A stretch of DNA of 64,000 nucleotides from Ephemerocybe angulata (Eukaryota > Basidiomycota > Agaricomycetes > Agaricales > Psathyrellaceae), in assembly GCA_013368325.1 (NCBI GenBank), contig JAACJK010000163.1:1488001-1552000 (forward strand), read 5' to 3'. The notes below the pieces were generated by a model. It did not search any database, had not been told where the DNA came from, and was given only the letters and a program-made list of their open reading frames with translations. Positions 33,588 to 45,111 of this stretch are shown here, piece after piece (positions within the stretch are counted from its first letter, which is position 1; each line of letters starts with the position of its first letter). A program made the translations under genes and the position numbers.

Positions 33588-35520
33588 TCGGAGGGATGGC
33601 ATAGCGTCCTCGACATCAGACTTCTACAGAAATTCGAATGGGAGGTGAGCGGCGATCTCATGCGCGTCTCGTCATACTTGAGTTTCTCCTACATACCTAT
33701 ATTACGCAGCTAGATCCCACCCTGTTACGCGGCTGGGCGCTTGGTCCAGGATCGCCAGTCAAATTCGAGCCTTCAACGTTTCAACGTTCACCCACTGATA
33801 TTACAGCGCGGCAATGCGATTCTCCAGATCGTTAGCGTGAACTCTCTGTCTCAAAACACTATGGTATGAGATTATCCGGGTGCTTTTGCGATAGTAACTA
33901 GCTATAGGCTTAGTGCGCGATCATGCTCAGAAGATGGCGGAAGAGGGAGAGATGGGAACAGGGGAATTTCGCCAAATGGAGCTCCTAGGAAGTTTATACC
34001 AAGCAAACCACAATAGTCCTACCAAAATGTGCGCTTGACGAATTGTCCGATTCTGAGCATTTTCGTCGTCCTGCTCGGTCGTGATCTTCACACCCTGAAT
34101 AAGCGCCCAAGCTCCCCTGTCCCCACCCAAAAAAGAGGGAGTGGACCTCGAATCGGGCGATACAGAATCAAAGGTGACGTGGACTGTGGACCTACCTAAA
34201 TCTCCGAAGCTCCCGGGCCGAGCGCCGGCAGCGCGCGCTGTCGGCCCAAGCCTTCAAATTCAAGGTTGCAAGCTAGAAGCAGGCGCCCCGTGGCCCCTTG
34301 CGCGCCTGATCAGCACGTTCAACAAAGTATCTATCAATCTGCCTGATCCATCATGTCGTTCTTCTCGAGGGCGATAAGACGGCCGAGGTGCGTGCGGCGC
34401 TCTTTAAGGCCGATTCATTCATTTCAACATTGCTATTCTATTCTTGCTCCTGACCTTCCTTCCATTTGTATGTGTGTGTCGTGGCAGCAGGGCTTCTTTC
34501 CCTAACATTGGTTTGGTTTAAAGTCGTACCACCACACATATCAACGTTTGTTTCTCCTTATCCACCTACTGCTATGTTGGAAGCACTGCGGGGGCTCGCT
34601 ACCCCGGCGCTGTTGGCTGCTGCGACTGTATACTTTCTTGCATGGAGGTTTGGCGAGTCGAGGAGGGTGAGTGCCAGAGCTTTGTCGTTTAGCGCCCATG
34701 ATTGGACTGACGACGCCACTCGGTAGCTCGCGCACATCTACTCGCTGGGCTTCAGTGACCCCGTCCTCTCGTATTGGTCTGCGTTCTTGATGCAGATCGA
34801 CTCGAAACGGTACATCCAGAAGCAATGGGAGAGAGTAAGGGTGCCAGCTCCGTGAAAGTGTTGTGAAGTGTTGACGATGCTTGCTCGCTAGGTTCCTCCA
34901 GGTACGAAGTGGGTGAAGCTGCCAGGCTTCATTCGGTGGTACGTCCTCCCGTTCGGAACGGAGGAGTTCCAGGCCCTCACCCGGGCATCCGACGATATCG
35001 TTTCTTCTACCGAGGCCGTCAACGAGGTGCGTTTCCATTCGCTGAAGAAGAGGCTGTAACCTCCTAACTCGCATTGTGCAGTACCTTCACGCGCGCCATA
35101 CTCTGAGGAACGACATAATTGGAGACGGCATCCAGGTTCCCCTCATCAACACCGAGTTGACGCGCTCCCTCGGCGAGCTCGTGCCAGAGGTAAACGAAGA
35201 AGCCTTGGCTGCGCTCGACGAGATGTTCCCGCTCGAGGGCAACGGTGAGTCATATCATGCCCTCCTCTTAAGGACCGCCGACTCAAGCTCCATGAGGCAG
35301 AATGGAAGTCGTTCCTGGTGTCGCCGGCGTTGCTGCAGATCTTTGCCAAAGTTGCCAACCGTGTTCTCGTGGGACTCCCTCTCTGTACGTGGCCCCAGAC
35401 TCTCTTTTATGAAGCGACTGACAGGGAGACGCAGGCCGCGACGCGTCGTATATCAAGACTAATGTCGACTTTGCTGTGAACGTGATCGTCATGTCGTTCG
35501 TTCTCTGCGCTACCCCGCCT
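33588..35520 (+). repeat. segmental duplication, copy B
   Basis: This is the partner of 29,395-31,394. It contains the upstream region and first six exons of the intact P450. Beyond 35,520 the P450 continues normally, so copy B is probably the original. Confidence 0.8.
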
Positions 35521-36575
35521 CCTCTGCGCGAGTAAGTGAAGTCATGTTTTTGGAACCTTGTTGGTGGATAGAAGTTGACGTGTCATTTAGCCTTGTCGAT
35601 CGATTGGTGTCACCCATCCCCAAGAAGTTTGAACGCATTCGAGGATACCTGCAGCCCATCATCGACGCGAGGCGAGCGGAAAAGGAAAAGCTCGGCGCGG
35701 AATACGAGCCTCATGTACGTCGTTTGACTCATCGCCCTCACCTACTTTACTAACATACGTCTAGCCGGACATGCTCTCCTGGATGATTGACCTTGCAGAG
35801 CAGCATGGGAGGGACGACCGGGATATTATCCTCCGCATGATGAGCACCAACTTTGGTGTGATCCACACTGCAAGCATGGTTCGTTCATACTAACACCACC
35901 TCTCATACCTCGGAGCGTATTAACCGTCGTCTTTTAGAACTTCCAACACGCATTCTACTCGCTTCTCTCTATGCCCCAATATATGGAAGAACTACGTGCC
36001 GAGGTGGTGCAATGCATCGACGAGCACGGGTGGTCGAAGACCGCAGTCGACAACATGAAGCTCATGGACGGGTTCATCAAAGAGAGCCAGCGCCTGAATA
36101 TCATCGGCATCAGTACGTGCTTTCCCTACACCAGGCTTCCGTTTCCTCACCTCTCCCAGTCATCGGTAACAGAATCGCAACAAAAGACTGCACCCTCGCG
36201 GGCGTCTTCATCCCCAAAGGCACCATGCTCACCGCCAACGTAGTCGAAGCGCACAACTCGCGCGACTTCTGGGGCCCCACCGTCGACGAGTTCGACCCCT
36301 ACCGCTACATCCGCATGGAGAAGGAGACCGGGAAGAAGCTCGGGATTGTGACCACCTCTGCGAACTCGCTCAGCTTTGGGCTCGGGAGGCACTCGTGCCC
36401 TGGGCGCTTCTTTGCTGCGCAGGAGCTCAAGTTGTTGATGGCGCATTTGCTGTTGGATTATGAGATGAAGTTTGATACGAAGGAGCAGAGTAGGCCGAAG
36501 GATGTGTGGTTTGGGATGTCGTGCATGCCGAATCCGAATACGAGGGTATTGTTGAGGAAGAGGGTGAAGGCGTAG
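34574..36575 (+). CDS. cytochrome P450 monooxygenase, 502 aa
   Basis: Ten exons: 34574-34666, 34727-34834, 34892-35026, 35082-35244, 35301-35384, 35435-35531, 35591-35714, 35765-35878, 35938-36112, 36160-36575 (503 codons). A heme-thiolate oxygenase anchored to the ER by a hydrophobic N-terminus (ALLAAATVYFLAW). Visible motifs: an I-helix region STNFGVIHTASM with His-Thr in place of the common AGxxT, ExxR as KESQR, FDPYRYIRM in the PERF region, and the heme loop FGLGRHSCPG with the cysteine ligand. Family placement resembles fungal ent-kaurene-oxidase-like/CYP512-type enzymes; the substrate is unknown. It lies beside a partial duplicate of itself and about 10 kb from an old yellow enzyme gene. 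Confidence 0.92.
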
Positions 36576-36861
36576 GTACCTCATCATCGACGGTCGTGAT
36601 AGCCACGAAGGTTCCCAGGTTAACTAGAGGTCGTTTCTTTTGAAGAGAATTGGTAGAACGATTCGGAATGTGTGTTTTTACTATAGAAGTCGGTCACCCA
36701 CCAAAATCACATACTTGTTCTATTAACCACAAACGGGGAGCCATCCAATAAAACTCATTTTGCAAGAACATATAATTGCATACCGACAAACAATGACATT
36801 CCAGTAAGATGGATACATATACACGTTATTCGTAAAACCTACTCGACCACGGCCAGGCGTT

Positions 36862-38210
36862 TTAGTGATAAAGAGAAATCCGCCGGAGGAGCACAGAGAG
36901 GATATCAACTTTAGCCACCCCATCTCCTGGAAAAATCTTCCTGGCCGAGAAGGAATACTCGCTCAGATCTTCCACGGTGGTGAAAGTAAGCATCATGCCG
37001 TCCGGGATACTTTCGTTCATGACATCGACCATATTGGTGTGCGTGCCGATAAAAAGCTAACAAAGATACAAGAGAGATGTCAGAAGTCTGCAGCCAAAGC
37101 ATTCGATATCAAGACGCCAAATTTAGAGACCTACTGACCTGTTGAAGGCTTTCCAGGTCCTCCGGAATTGGCCTAAGCCCAGCCCTCCTGCACAGCGTCT
37201 CCCATGCAACCTTGTCGTTGATGTCTCCCCCGAAGATGTGAACAAACTGCCCTCTGAGGGCCTGCGCAAACTCGTCGCGCAAGCCATCCCGCGCGTCTGA
37301 CCTCCACGGGATTCCCAAGTTCTCACAAAGGCGATCGAACTCGGTCGTTGGATCCGTGGGGACGTAGCGAAACCCGCGATGATTGTATTTCGCAAAGAAG
37401 TCGTAGAGGGGCCCACCTGGACCGGCTTCTTCGAATACCTGGCGCTCAGCAGGATCGTCAGGCATTCTGCGAAGGAGGCACGAAAGGAGGCTCATTCGAT
37501 CTGTGTCCCTCAGAAACATCTTCAAAGGACGCGACTCGACGAGGGAATAGTTGATGAGTGCCTCCAACGTTGAGAATTTACGTATCTGTCCGTCTGGAAT
37601 CCCAGGGTTCATAACGTCCACCAAGTTTACATGGGTGTTCCATACGGCCTGCACCACAATAAAGAATCAGAATCAACCTTGCAAGGTAGGAAAAACGTAA
37701 AATATAGTCAAGACTCACATCGCGCACATATTCCAGGCTATATGAAGCCGGAAGATAGGTCCCAATCCTTTGCGCTAACTTCACCCATACTCTCCTGTCG
37801 TCGATATCGCTCCCGAACACCAAGATAAACTGGTCACGGAGCGCCTCGTGGAACCTCTGGTACAGATAATCGTGCCTCCGAGGGTAGAATGCAACCTTTT
37901 TAGCCACCAAGTGCCTGCAAAGTCGTTCGAACTCCCGCGTTGGGTCCGTACCTCCGTATCTGAACCCCTTAAAAGGAGCGGATGCGAAGTAGTTGTATAG
38001 TGGGCCAGTTTCTCCGGCCTCCTGAAGCACGCCCATTAGGCTGAGATAGATTGAGTGACGTCTTCTGGTGTATGGTTAGTACGAGGTCAGTACTGTAGTA
38101 CTAGGCAGCATGGCTACTGACGAGTGTTGGTGAAGTGTGCCTCGAACTACCTGCCAAGCCGCGTCTTCTGGGCCCGACGATAGACGGATATACCACGCCA
38201 GATGCACACC
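36862..38210 (-). CDS. HVNLVD-family repeat protein, 5' end uncertain
   Basis: Clear exons: about 38,070-37,719, 37648-37139, 37056-36862. The protein repeats a module: a GPLYDFFA- or GPLYNYFA-type segment, a DPTxEFxRLC segment, an FAQALRGQF- or FHEALRDQF-type helix followed by FGxDIxD, and then an exon-spanning NTHVNLVDVMNPGIPDG or THTNMVDVMNESIPDG. Introns fall just before each NLVD motif (37718-37649, 37138-37057). A further 5' exon encoding HLAWYIRLSSGPEDAAWQ probably lies at about 38,120-38,210, with a TATATAT-like box at 38,215-38,225. The family is shared with 20,659-21,481. I do not recognise a function; internal repetition and copy number suggest an expanding lineage-specific family. 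Confidence 0.6.
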
Positions 38211-38225
38211 CTGGTGATATATAAG

Positions 38226-38700
38226 CTCTCAAGAAGGAAGTGGTGCTCGCCAAAGGGAAGGATGACTCGGAAACGGCGAGGGAGCGAGGATGCGGTTGCT
38301 CCCGGTCTACGTTTCAGAGCCTTTCAATCTGGGCACCATCAACAAGGGTAGAACGCTCTTTATAGGACTTCATTTTAGAAGCTTACGTATGAGTTCCCAG
38401 CACCTGGATTGAACTAAACCCGATAGAAGCATCGACGGGGGTCTTATGACAAGGTCATGCGAATCATCAAGCCGCCCCGCTGAAATTGCGCGACCAGGCC
38501 AAGGTTAGACTCGCAACCAGTCCTTACGCTGATGTCGCTCCCTTCTGCCTATAATATATGAGTTCTTAAGCCAGCCGAATTGAATTAAACTGAAACTTGA
38601 AGGTGGCCTTTTATGATATCATAAGGTCATGCGATTGTTAACCCGCCCAACTTCACCTGCAAGGTATCAATCTATTTCCGAGCCTTACATGGCTCACCCT
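38226..38700. other. intergenic between HVNLVD gene and secreted protein gene
   Basis: It contains the GTTCTTAAGCCAGCCGAATT flank shared with 32,755 and otherwise no supported feature. Confidence 0.45.
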
Positions 38701-39321
38701 CTACTTACCTGCCGGCGGTACGCCCCAGAATTCAATGGGACCAAGATCCCCCTTCTTAGGAATGACTGATCTAAACAACGCATCGTCTCCCAGCACCGCC
38801 GCTTTGTTTCTTCCCTTATCTGACTCTCCGACCCTCAGCGTGTAGAAGTTTGGCAACTTAAATCCCCCCTTCTTCGCCAATACATTGATTTTCTCCTTGA
38901 TTTTGGCCCCGGTGTCCTTCTCGAAGATTTCCACTTTGCCCTCGAACATCTCGTCGATAGCGAACTTGATTGTGCCTATTGGCTTGTCGACCTTCAACTT
39001 ATCGAGGAGCCCGCGGCGATGCATGGCAGCGGCATTCCTGAGGAAGTCGCGGAGGGAGAGGTCGAAGGGGACCTCAATGGTTGCCGGCTCGCGAGCATCG
39101 AGATCTTGGTAGTCGTACGCAAAGTCGCGCATAGACAGGTAGTCGATGTTGTCGCGCGCGTCGAGCTCAGCATTGTAGTCCTATGAGAAGTTAGACGCTC
39201 ATGCCGTTCTCAGAGAGCCCTGGCTCAGGATAGAAATACTCACGGAATATGCGCGAACGCCCGTTAGTAAATCACATACTCCAATGAGGAGGGATGCGAC
39301 AAGGGCACAGTTGATTTTCAT
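38701..39321 (-). CDS. small secreted protein, 185 aa
   Basis: Two exons, 39321-39244 and 39180-38701 (186 codons). Exon 1 encodes exactly the signal peptide, MKINCALVASLLIGVCDLL and a few residues more, with a likely cleavage after VRA. The mature N-terminus (DYNAELDARDNIDYLS) is followed by RDFAYDYQDLDAREPATIEV. The C-terminal domain has KIKEKI, YTLRVGESDKG, AVLGDDALF and GPIEFW. That order (strand, helix, strand-Gly, LGDD turn, final strand) weakly resembles a ubiquitin-like beta-grasp; this is inference. It is a candidate secreted effector or surface protein. The 5' half is nearly identical to the paralogue at 41,093-41,761. Confidence 0.75.
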
Positions 39322-39741
39322 GGCGTGGTGGGGAAAGGAAGTGCTCGGCAAATTGTGGGGTCCTGAAACGACTTTCAGGTCTTATGTAGGCAGGACACTC
39401 TGCATCCGAGTCGCTGAATCGCGTGCGGGAATTTCATGCGCGCGCAGCTGGATCAGACGCATCAGCATAGCATTATGATATGATGGACTTCGTTGACGGC
39501 TGTTGACGGTGTATCCACTTGGTATCCACGAGCAGCGCTCTGAGCAGCGCCGACGCCGCCACTGCGCTACTATCAATCAACCAGAGTTATTTTCAACTCT
39601 TCACTGAATATTGAAATAGAATCCCATAAATGTTGAGAATATTATTAGCTTCGTGAGCAGCACACCGGAGCATCCCTGCAAAGTTTCAGGGAATTCCGCT
39701 AGGTTTCGCGAACGGAGTGCGATGTACGCCGGGAGATGAAA

Positions 39742-40320
39742 TGTTAAACAGAACACGGCGAAAACCGAGTGTTCAATGCGACCCTCCGGTCAGCTATTCT
39801 ATTTCTGAGTAGACAGTGAAGGGCAGTCGAGTGCCCTGAGTTCGGTGATAGGGGGTTCGAGGAGCAATGGCTCGACTCACGTAGCACAAGTGTAGAGAGA
39901 GGAACAATAGAATATATTCTGTGTGATAGATAGAGGGGAAACGAGGACGGGGGAACGACGAGAGGAACGAGAAACGAGACGAAGGGAAACCGGATGAGAG
40001 AACGCAACGAAACGGGGGCGTAAACTAGGGAACCAAATCTACTACTGCGCCGTATAGGTGAAAACCGGGCGAGCGGCAGCAGCTCGCTCGCCCGCGTGCC
40101 TACGCACAGCCCGAAACGCAGAGGCTGCATGACTCGAGGGCCAGAACCATCCCCAATAATCGCTATCGCGTGGAGGGGATGGGACGGGTCCTGAGGGCAA
40201 AACAATCCCCCGGCGCCTAACGCGTGTGCGCCATCAGCCGCCGGACCGCTAGATCCGACGGGCGCCAAACGGTAAGTGATGCGCCGATTCTGGACACAGA
40301 ATCGGTAGCATCCCTACAAC
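39742..40320. other. possible solo LTR-like segment
   Basis: The stretch starts with TGTTAAACAG and ends near CCCTACAACA, with an internal AATAGAATATATTC box. It is flanked by shuffled gene fragments. No target duplication or partner copy is visible, so this is a weak call. The open frame on the minus strand (39,744-40,268) is low-quality sequence, not a gene. Confidence 0.25.
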
Positions 40321-40369
40321 AGTCCTTCTATACTATGGAATGTTCTTGTTCGAAGCTAGTTTATCTTTG

Positions 40370-40790
40370 TATCCACGAGCAGCCCCGAGCAGCGCCGACG
40401 CCGCCACTGGGGCTGCTGCATCCTCAAGGGCGACGGCGACCCTGAGGGTCCTCCGGATACTACACCCAGAGTTGTTCAACAATTCCCCGCGCAAGATCGC
40501 ATTTGACAGCTGCCCGTGCGCTCCAAACTCAAGAACCGACTAAGCGTGAGGGACCTGGGTACGAGACAGATATTGCCACGGCGCCTGTGAAGCGCTGTTG
40601 GGGACGGCCGAGGAAGAACCTCATAGCGGTTGTCGACTCGATTCACTCGAGTGTGAACGAGATTGAGATGACTTGCAAATGACTTGATCAATTCATTACG
40701 ATAATCATGCCACATTCATTCTATCTTCTTTTATCTACTAATTGCAATCCTTCTCGTTCATCGTATGTACTATTCATAATATATTTTACC
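40370..40790 (+). pseudogene. degenerate fragments of the zinc-binding gene
   Basis: Two blocks match the parent at 24,993-26,549. The first (about 40,400-40,460) is the GCTGCTGC...GGGCGACGGCGACC region of the Cys/His block. The second (about 40,514-40,790) runs from GTGCGCTCCAAACTCAAGAA through the AT-hook to the stop and the shared 3' flank (CATTACGATAATCATGCCAC). The middle of the gene is missing, and there are indels. Confidence 0.75.
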
Positions 40791-41092
40791 TCTTTAGTTC
40801 CCAAACACAAGCGTTTACGTGTCCGCCGATATGCATAGGTCAGGATTGTAGAACGATCGATGCAGAGCGCCTCCGAATTAGGCGCCGGAATGGAACTCGG
40901 CGTCTGCCGGTGTTCAGTGGCACCCGGGGATTTAGATGACCAGCCATTTCATAAGCTTCCTATCATGGCGACGAGGATGAAGCGATTGCTTCCATTGCTT
41001 CCTACTGGCTAAAAATACAATTCGAGAACACTGTTCCCATGAGGTACGAATGTCAGAACGGCATTTACATTTTTCAGGACATAGCTCGCCAT

Positions 41093-41761
41093 CTAGCTAG
41101 CTGGCCCCTCCGGAGCCTTGCCCGCCCACAACTTGTACGCAGTGTAAGAATTGCAGTTTAATCCAGGAGCGACAGATGTTAATTTATCATCGTCTCCCAG
41201 GATCGTGGCCTCGGTCGCCTTTCCATTTTTCTCTCCGACCCTCAGCGTGAAGACTGGCGAGATCTTTTTGTGGTGTTTTTCCCACACGAGCTTTGCGATT
41301 CTTTTCTTGATATAAGAGCCCTTGTCCCTCTGGTAGACTTCCAGTTCCTCCGACTCGTAATAGGTGTTCGAGTTGGGAGTCGCGGGGTGGCCCATAAAAA
41401 GGCTGACTTTGCCGATGACTTCGCCCCTGCAGACGCTGAGGCTGCCGCCACGGCGATACATGACAGCGGCTTTCTCGAGGAAGTCGCGGAGGGAGGGGTC
41501 GAAGGGGACCTCAATGGTTGCCGGCTCGCGAGCATCGAGATCTTGGTAGTCGTACGCAAAGTCGCGCGTAGACAGGTAGTCGATGTTGTCGCGCGCGTCG
41601 AGCTCAGAATTGTAGTCCTATGAGAAGTTAGACGCTCATGCCGCTCTCAGATCTGGAGAACCCTGGCTAGAGGAGACACTCACGGAATATGCGCGAACAC
41701 CCGCTAGTAAATCGCATACTCCAATGAGGAGGGATGCGAAAAGGACACAGTTGACTTTCAT
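41093..41761 (-). CDS. small secreted protein paralogue, 200 aa
   Basis: Two exons, 41761-41684 and 41617-41093 (201 codons). The signal peptide (MKVNCVLFASLLIGVCDLLA) and the next 50 residues nearly match the 38,701 gene. The rest has diverged: YRRGGSLSVCRGEVIGKVSL, then EELEVYQRDKGSYIKKRI, FTLRVGEKNGK and ATILGDDDKL. The upstream 70 bp and intron are also conserved between the two. The pattern suggests duplication followed by rapid change of the exposed domain. Function unknown. Confidence 0.75.
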
Positions 41762-41954
41762 GGCGTGGTGGGGAAAGTAAGTACTCGGCAAATAGTGGGG
41801 TCCTGATACGATTTTCCGGTCTTATGTATGTAGGACCCACTGCGTTCGAGTCTCTGAATCGCGTGGTACGGTAGGGTAAGTACGGTCGGGAATTTCGCCT
41901 AATTTCGGCCGCGCGCAGCGATCAGACGCATCAGCACAGCATATGATGTAAGTA

Positions 41955-42115
41955 TCCACGAGCAGCGCCTACGAGCGCCTACGCCGAGCTACGCCGCCAC
42001 CTACGAGACACTCTGGAGTCTGGGCCTCTCTGGGCTCAATATGAGCTGCTGCTGTGGCGTTCTCGAGGGCGACGGCGACCAGGGCCCTCCGGAAGGTGGT
42101 GCCACGATGGAATGA
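41955..42115 (+). pseudogene. fragment of the zinc-binding gene
   Basis: GAGCTGCTGCTGTGGCG, GGGCGACGGCGACCAGGG and the following CCCTCCGGA match the WGCCGG...EGDGDQGPP part of the parent gene. It is preceded by TCCACGAGCAGCGCC, which also precedes the fragment at 40,370 and occurs at 39,527. Confidence 0.6.
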
Positions 42116-42169
42116 GTCGTAAAGCTTCGGTCAGAGGTTGGGGGGTGGTCATTTTGGTACGAGATCCCA

Positions 42170-43050
42170 ACATGCTCCATGCTGTGGATGGGAAGAAGCC
42201 GATATGTGAAAGGGGATTTCTAGCAGGAGGGCGTTAGTATATAGATAGTATTGCGCCCCATGGCAGCCTACCAATTCAGGGAATGTGCTGGGGGTGAGGA
42301 TTCATGATACCGATACCTACATTTCGGAAGGGTAACGGAAATTCGAAGCTAAGAGGCACTCGCGGCCGCTGGCGGCGGGCATGTATTTGCCCAGCTGTCG
42401 ATCCTCTCCTTGGTCCAGCCACCGCCTTTCTCCTGCTTGCTGTATTCGCGGAGATTCTGGCGTGTAAGGTCAGACGGTGAGGGCGAGTCTTTCCGCTTCT
42501 TCGCATTCCGTCCCACGTCCCTTTCGATCCGAATAGCAAGGCGACACGGAGCCGTCACAACACTGTCTCCGTCGGATATGACTTCCTCTGCGTAGTCCTC
42601 GTTGGCTTCGTCGACCTCATCCAATGCCTCGGGGATGCGAGGGGTCCGCAAGAATTCGTTTGGGCGGCTCGTTCACCCACCGCCAATACAGCCTGTTCAC
42701 TCGGCTGAGGTGTGGACACTCCTGCACCAGGTCCCAGAGCTGCGACTCCGGGACAATGGCTATGTTGCATACGACTCGCGCGAGAGCCGTGATCACGAAC
42801 TTTGGCTGGATATGCGAGATGAGAAGAGGCAGAGTGTCGTAAAACTCTCACCGGACGTGGGAGGGTGTTCCTGCTGGTACGTTATTCCTATGTCCTCCAT
42901 ACCACGTATAGGAATAAGCCGGTATTTGAATGGCGGGGACTAGGAGCCAGAATGAACGGCCGATCCAGTTCAATTGGCGACTGCGACGTACCAGTTCGGG
43001 GAATGATTTCCTGGGATGTGGACCCCAATTTATCTTGAAAAACAGGTCTA
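42170..43050 (-). pseudogene. degenerate duplicated coding region, unrecognised
   Basis: On the minus strand a readable stretch (SQLWDLVQECPHLSRVNRLY near 42,700-42,750) is followed, in another frame, by TPRIPEALDEVDEANEDYAEE and KKRKDSPSPSDLTRQNLREY (42,349-42,651). The frames do not join without a shift near 42,650. Blocks at 42,175-42,300 and 42,875-43,010 resemble each other, suggesting an old tandem duplication. I do not recognise the protein. Confidence 0.35.
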
Positions 43051-43772
43051 TAACAGCACCTTCCAGGAGTATTCTAAACTATCCATCTGTTGGACATAGA
43101 TGAGACGCATTGCGTGGCCCGCATTAGTAGAGCCACGAAACCACTTACTATGCGTTTATTCACAGAAAGCTCCGGTGGCAGGGCGAAAGGAAACTCTATG
43201 CCCCGTTCTTTTGGGCAGTTTTCGATGAGTCAGCGTCCCTCATTCGAATCCTGAGCCGTTGTCCTCGTAATGTAGCCTTGGGAAAGAGGGGCTAGCATAG
43301 TGGTGGGGGCGAGAGGCAAGAGGCCTCGGTTCCTTTTCGAGCAACTGAACAACCTCATTTTGATGGGTATGTGTGTACCACACCGCTTTCACCAGAGCTC
43401 GAGGATACTGGCAAGATGGCTATACTTAAAAGGCTGGGTACCATACGAGGTTGGGTTGAAAAGGGCACATACTTCCCAACAGCCCCAGCTACAACGGTCC
43501 CCCGTGACGACGCGCTTAAACGAGCCAACGCGTTGTCACATCGAGCTCTCTAGGCCCATAGGCGGACGGTCATCGGTCTACTAACTATACTTGGAATGCG
43601 GAACCACAAAGTCTAACGCAATGCAGAATCACTCTTGAATATGTCGCCGATGTCAGCCTGATACGGGGGAGAGACAACCAGCCGCCAATTGGAAACATGG
43701 ATGGGATCCGGAACGCTATCCATTACTTGCAACATTTGCCTTCTCTGACGTCGAGCACCATTTCGTTGAGAT
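43051..43772. other. no supported gene
   Basis: Short open frames on the plus strand (43,300-43,584) have no recognisable content. Confidence 0.4.
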
Positions 43773-45111
43773 CTATGAGCGCAGGTGCCCCTGTATGATC
43801 CGTTGGAGCCTCCCGCCTGTCAATTCATCTACCCATGGCCACGCCCGCGCATCCTCTGCAACGTCCCTCTCCACACACAACAAGGTCTTCGTATGGAGCG
43901 CCATACCACGAGCGCAAGTCGTCTCAAATGTCCGCTTCATAGCTTGCCCCCATTGCCGATAGGCATTGCTCCTCCGCGACTCGATAGCTTGCTCGATGTG
44001 AATGAACTCGCCTTTCACCTGATCAGGCGTGGTTGGAGTAGAACACACATGGGAACGGGGGACTTGGTTGATGAACCTGCCGCCGACGTTCCCACTCGCG
44101 GTGAGAGTGCATTTGCTGTCACTTGGGAGAGAGATCGTCCAGCCTTGAAAGACCTCTTCGAGGTTCTTCTTCAGGCGCTTGATAGGATAATCTGTGGGGC
44201 TCGTGTACCAGGGGTTGTCCTCTGATACCGCACCGTCAGCGAAGAGTAGTGTGGATACACCTCGAACTGGAGGAAAACGCACTTAATCCAGTTGAGAGGA
44301 ATACTTGGTCGTTGGCACAGGTTTTCGACCCCTTTCCGTGCATTTGGATGAAAGCACATGATGAGGAGGGGCACCCACCGTGCTGCTCCTGCCACTCGTA
44401 TATCGCAACGAACGCATCGAAGAAAGGCTCAGTCTGCGTAAACGTGGAATTCAGTGACGTCTTCGTAGTAAATCAAGTGCCCTCACGGACCGGATTATGT
44501 GCAGGGTCAGTCCTGTAATAAGGCTTCGACGCTGTTGTGATGCATGTCGAGGGTTCTTGAAAGGCAGGCCGTGTTCTACCAGCAAGGAGCAGACTTTTGG
44601 CGCCGGTCATCTCGAAAATAGCCGTGGCCTGCTCGACGGTGCCCAGATCGTACTTGGGATGGGGCGCAGATATGTGGATGCTTCGCGAGACCTGTGCCCG
44701 GGTCTCCGGAACTATGACATGGCCCCATCCTCTAGGATACCCGTCGCAGTCGAGAGAAGTCTCGAGGAGCACGCAGTACGAGGACTTCGACCCGGACGGC
44801 GTGAACTTCTGTATCGAATAGGAGTCCTCCAATGCTGGTGGTACTGCGGAGGACGAACAGTTTCCGTCGACCGAAAGTAGAGATGTCACGGCCAAGGTCC
44901 AGGCCCGTAGTTCGTCCTCAGTTGGCTGAGCATCGTGGTATGAGTCTTCGTCGTAGTAGCCTGGGGGGATTGTGAACGTGTCCAGGCATGTCGCGAGTGC
45001 TAGGAGGGTCCCAGACTTGGGAACGCAGGACGCTGGCGTCGCTTCCACGGGAAAGAGCCACGAGTAGATGAAGAGAAGGCTTGGGGTTTTTATGGGCCAC
45101 AGAAATAGCAT
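43773..45111 (-). CDS. secreted protein of unknown function, 406 aa
   Basis: Exons: 45111-44491, 44433-44283, 44221-43773 (407 codons). The N-terminus (IKTPSLLFIYSWLFPVEAT) looks like a signal peptide. Notable segments are IPPGYYDEDSYHDAQPTEDE, GWGHVIVPETRAQVSRSIHI, SAPHPKYDLGTVEQATAIFE with MTGAKSLLLAGRTR, and YYRTDPAHNP, which after splicing continues into TEPFFDAFVAIYEWQEQHGG. Multiple cysteines and HISAPHPKYD, TGAKSLLLAGR and DPAHN blocks look like a conserved enzyme-like core; His/Asp pairs may bind metal, but I cannot name the family. Splicing at CCG|GTCCGT gives the continuous DPAHNPTEPFFDA. Confidence 0.65.

Noticed and set aside
39744..40268. 174-codon minus-strand ORF
   Set aside because: Composition is hydrophobic/serine-rich without motif, and it lies within repeat-like DNA between shuffled gene fragments.
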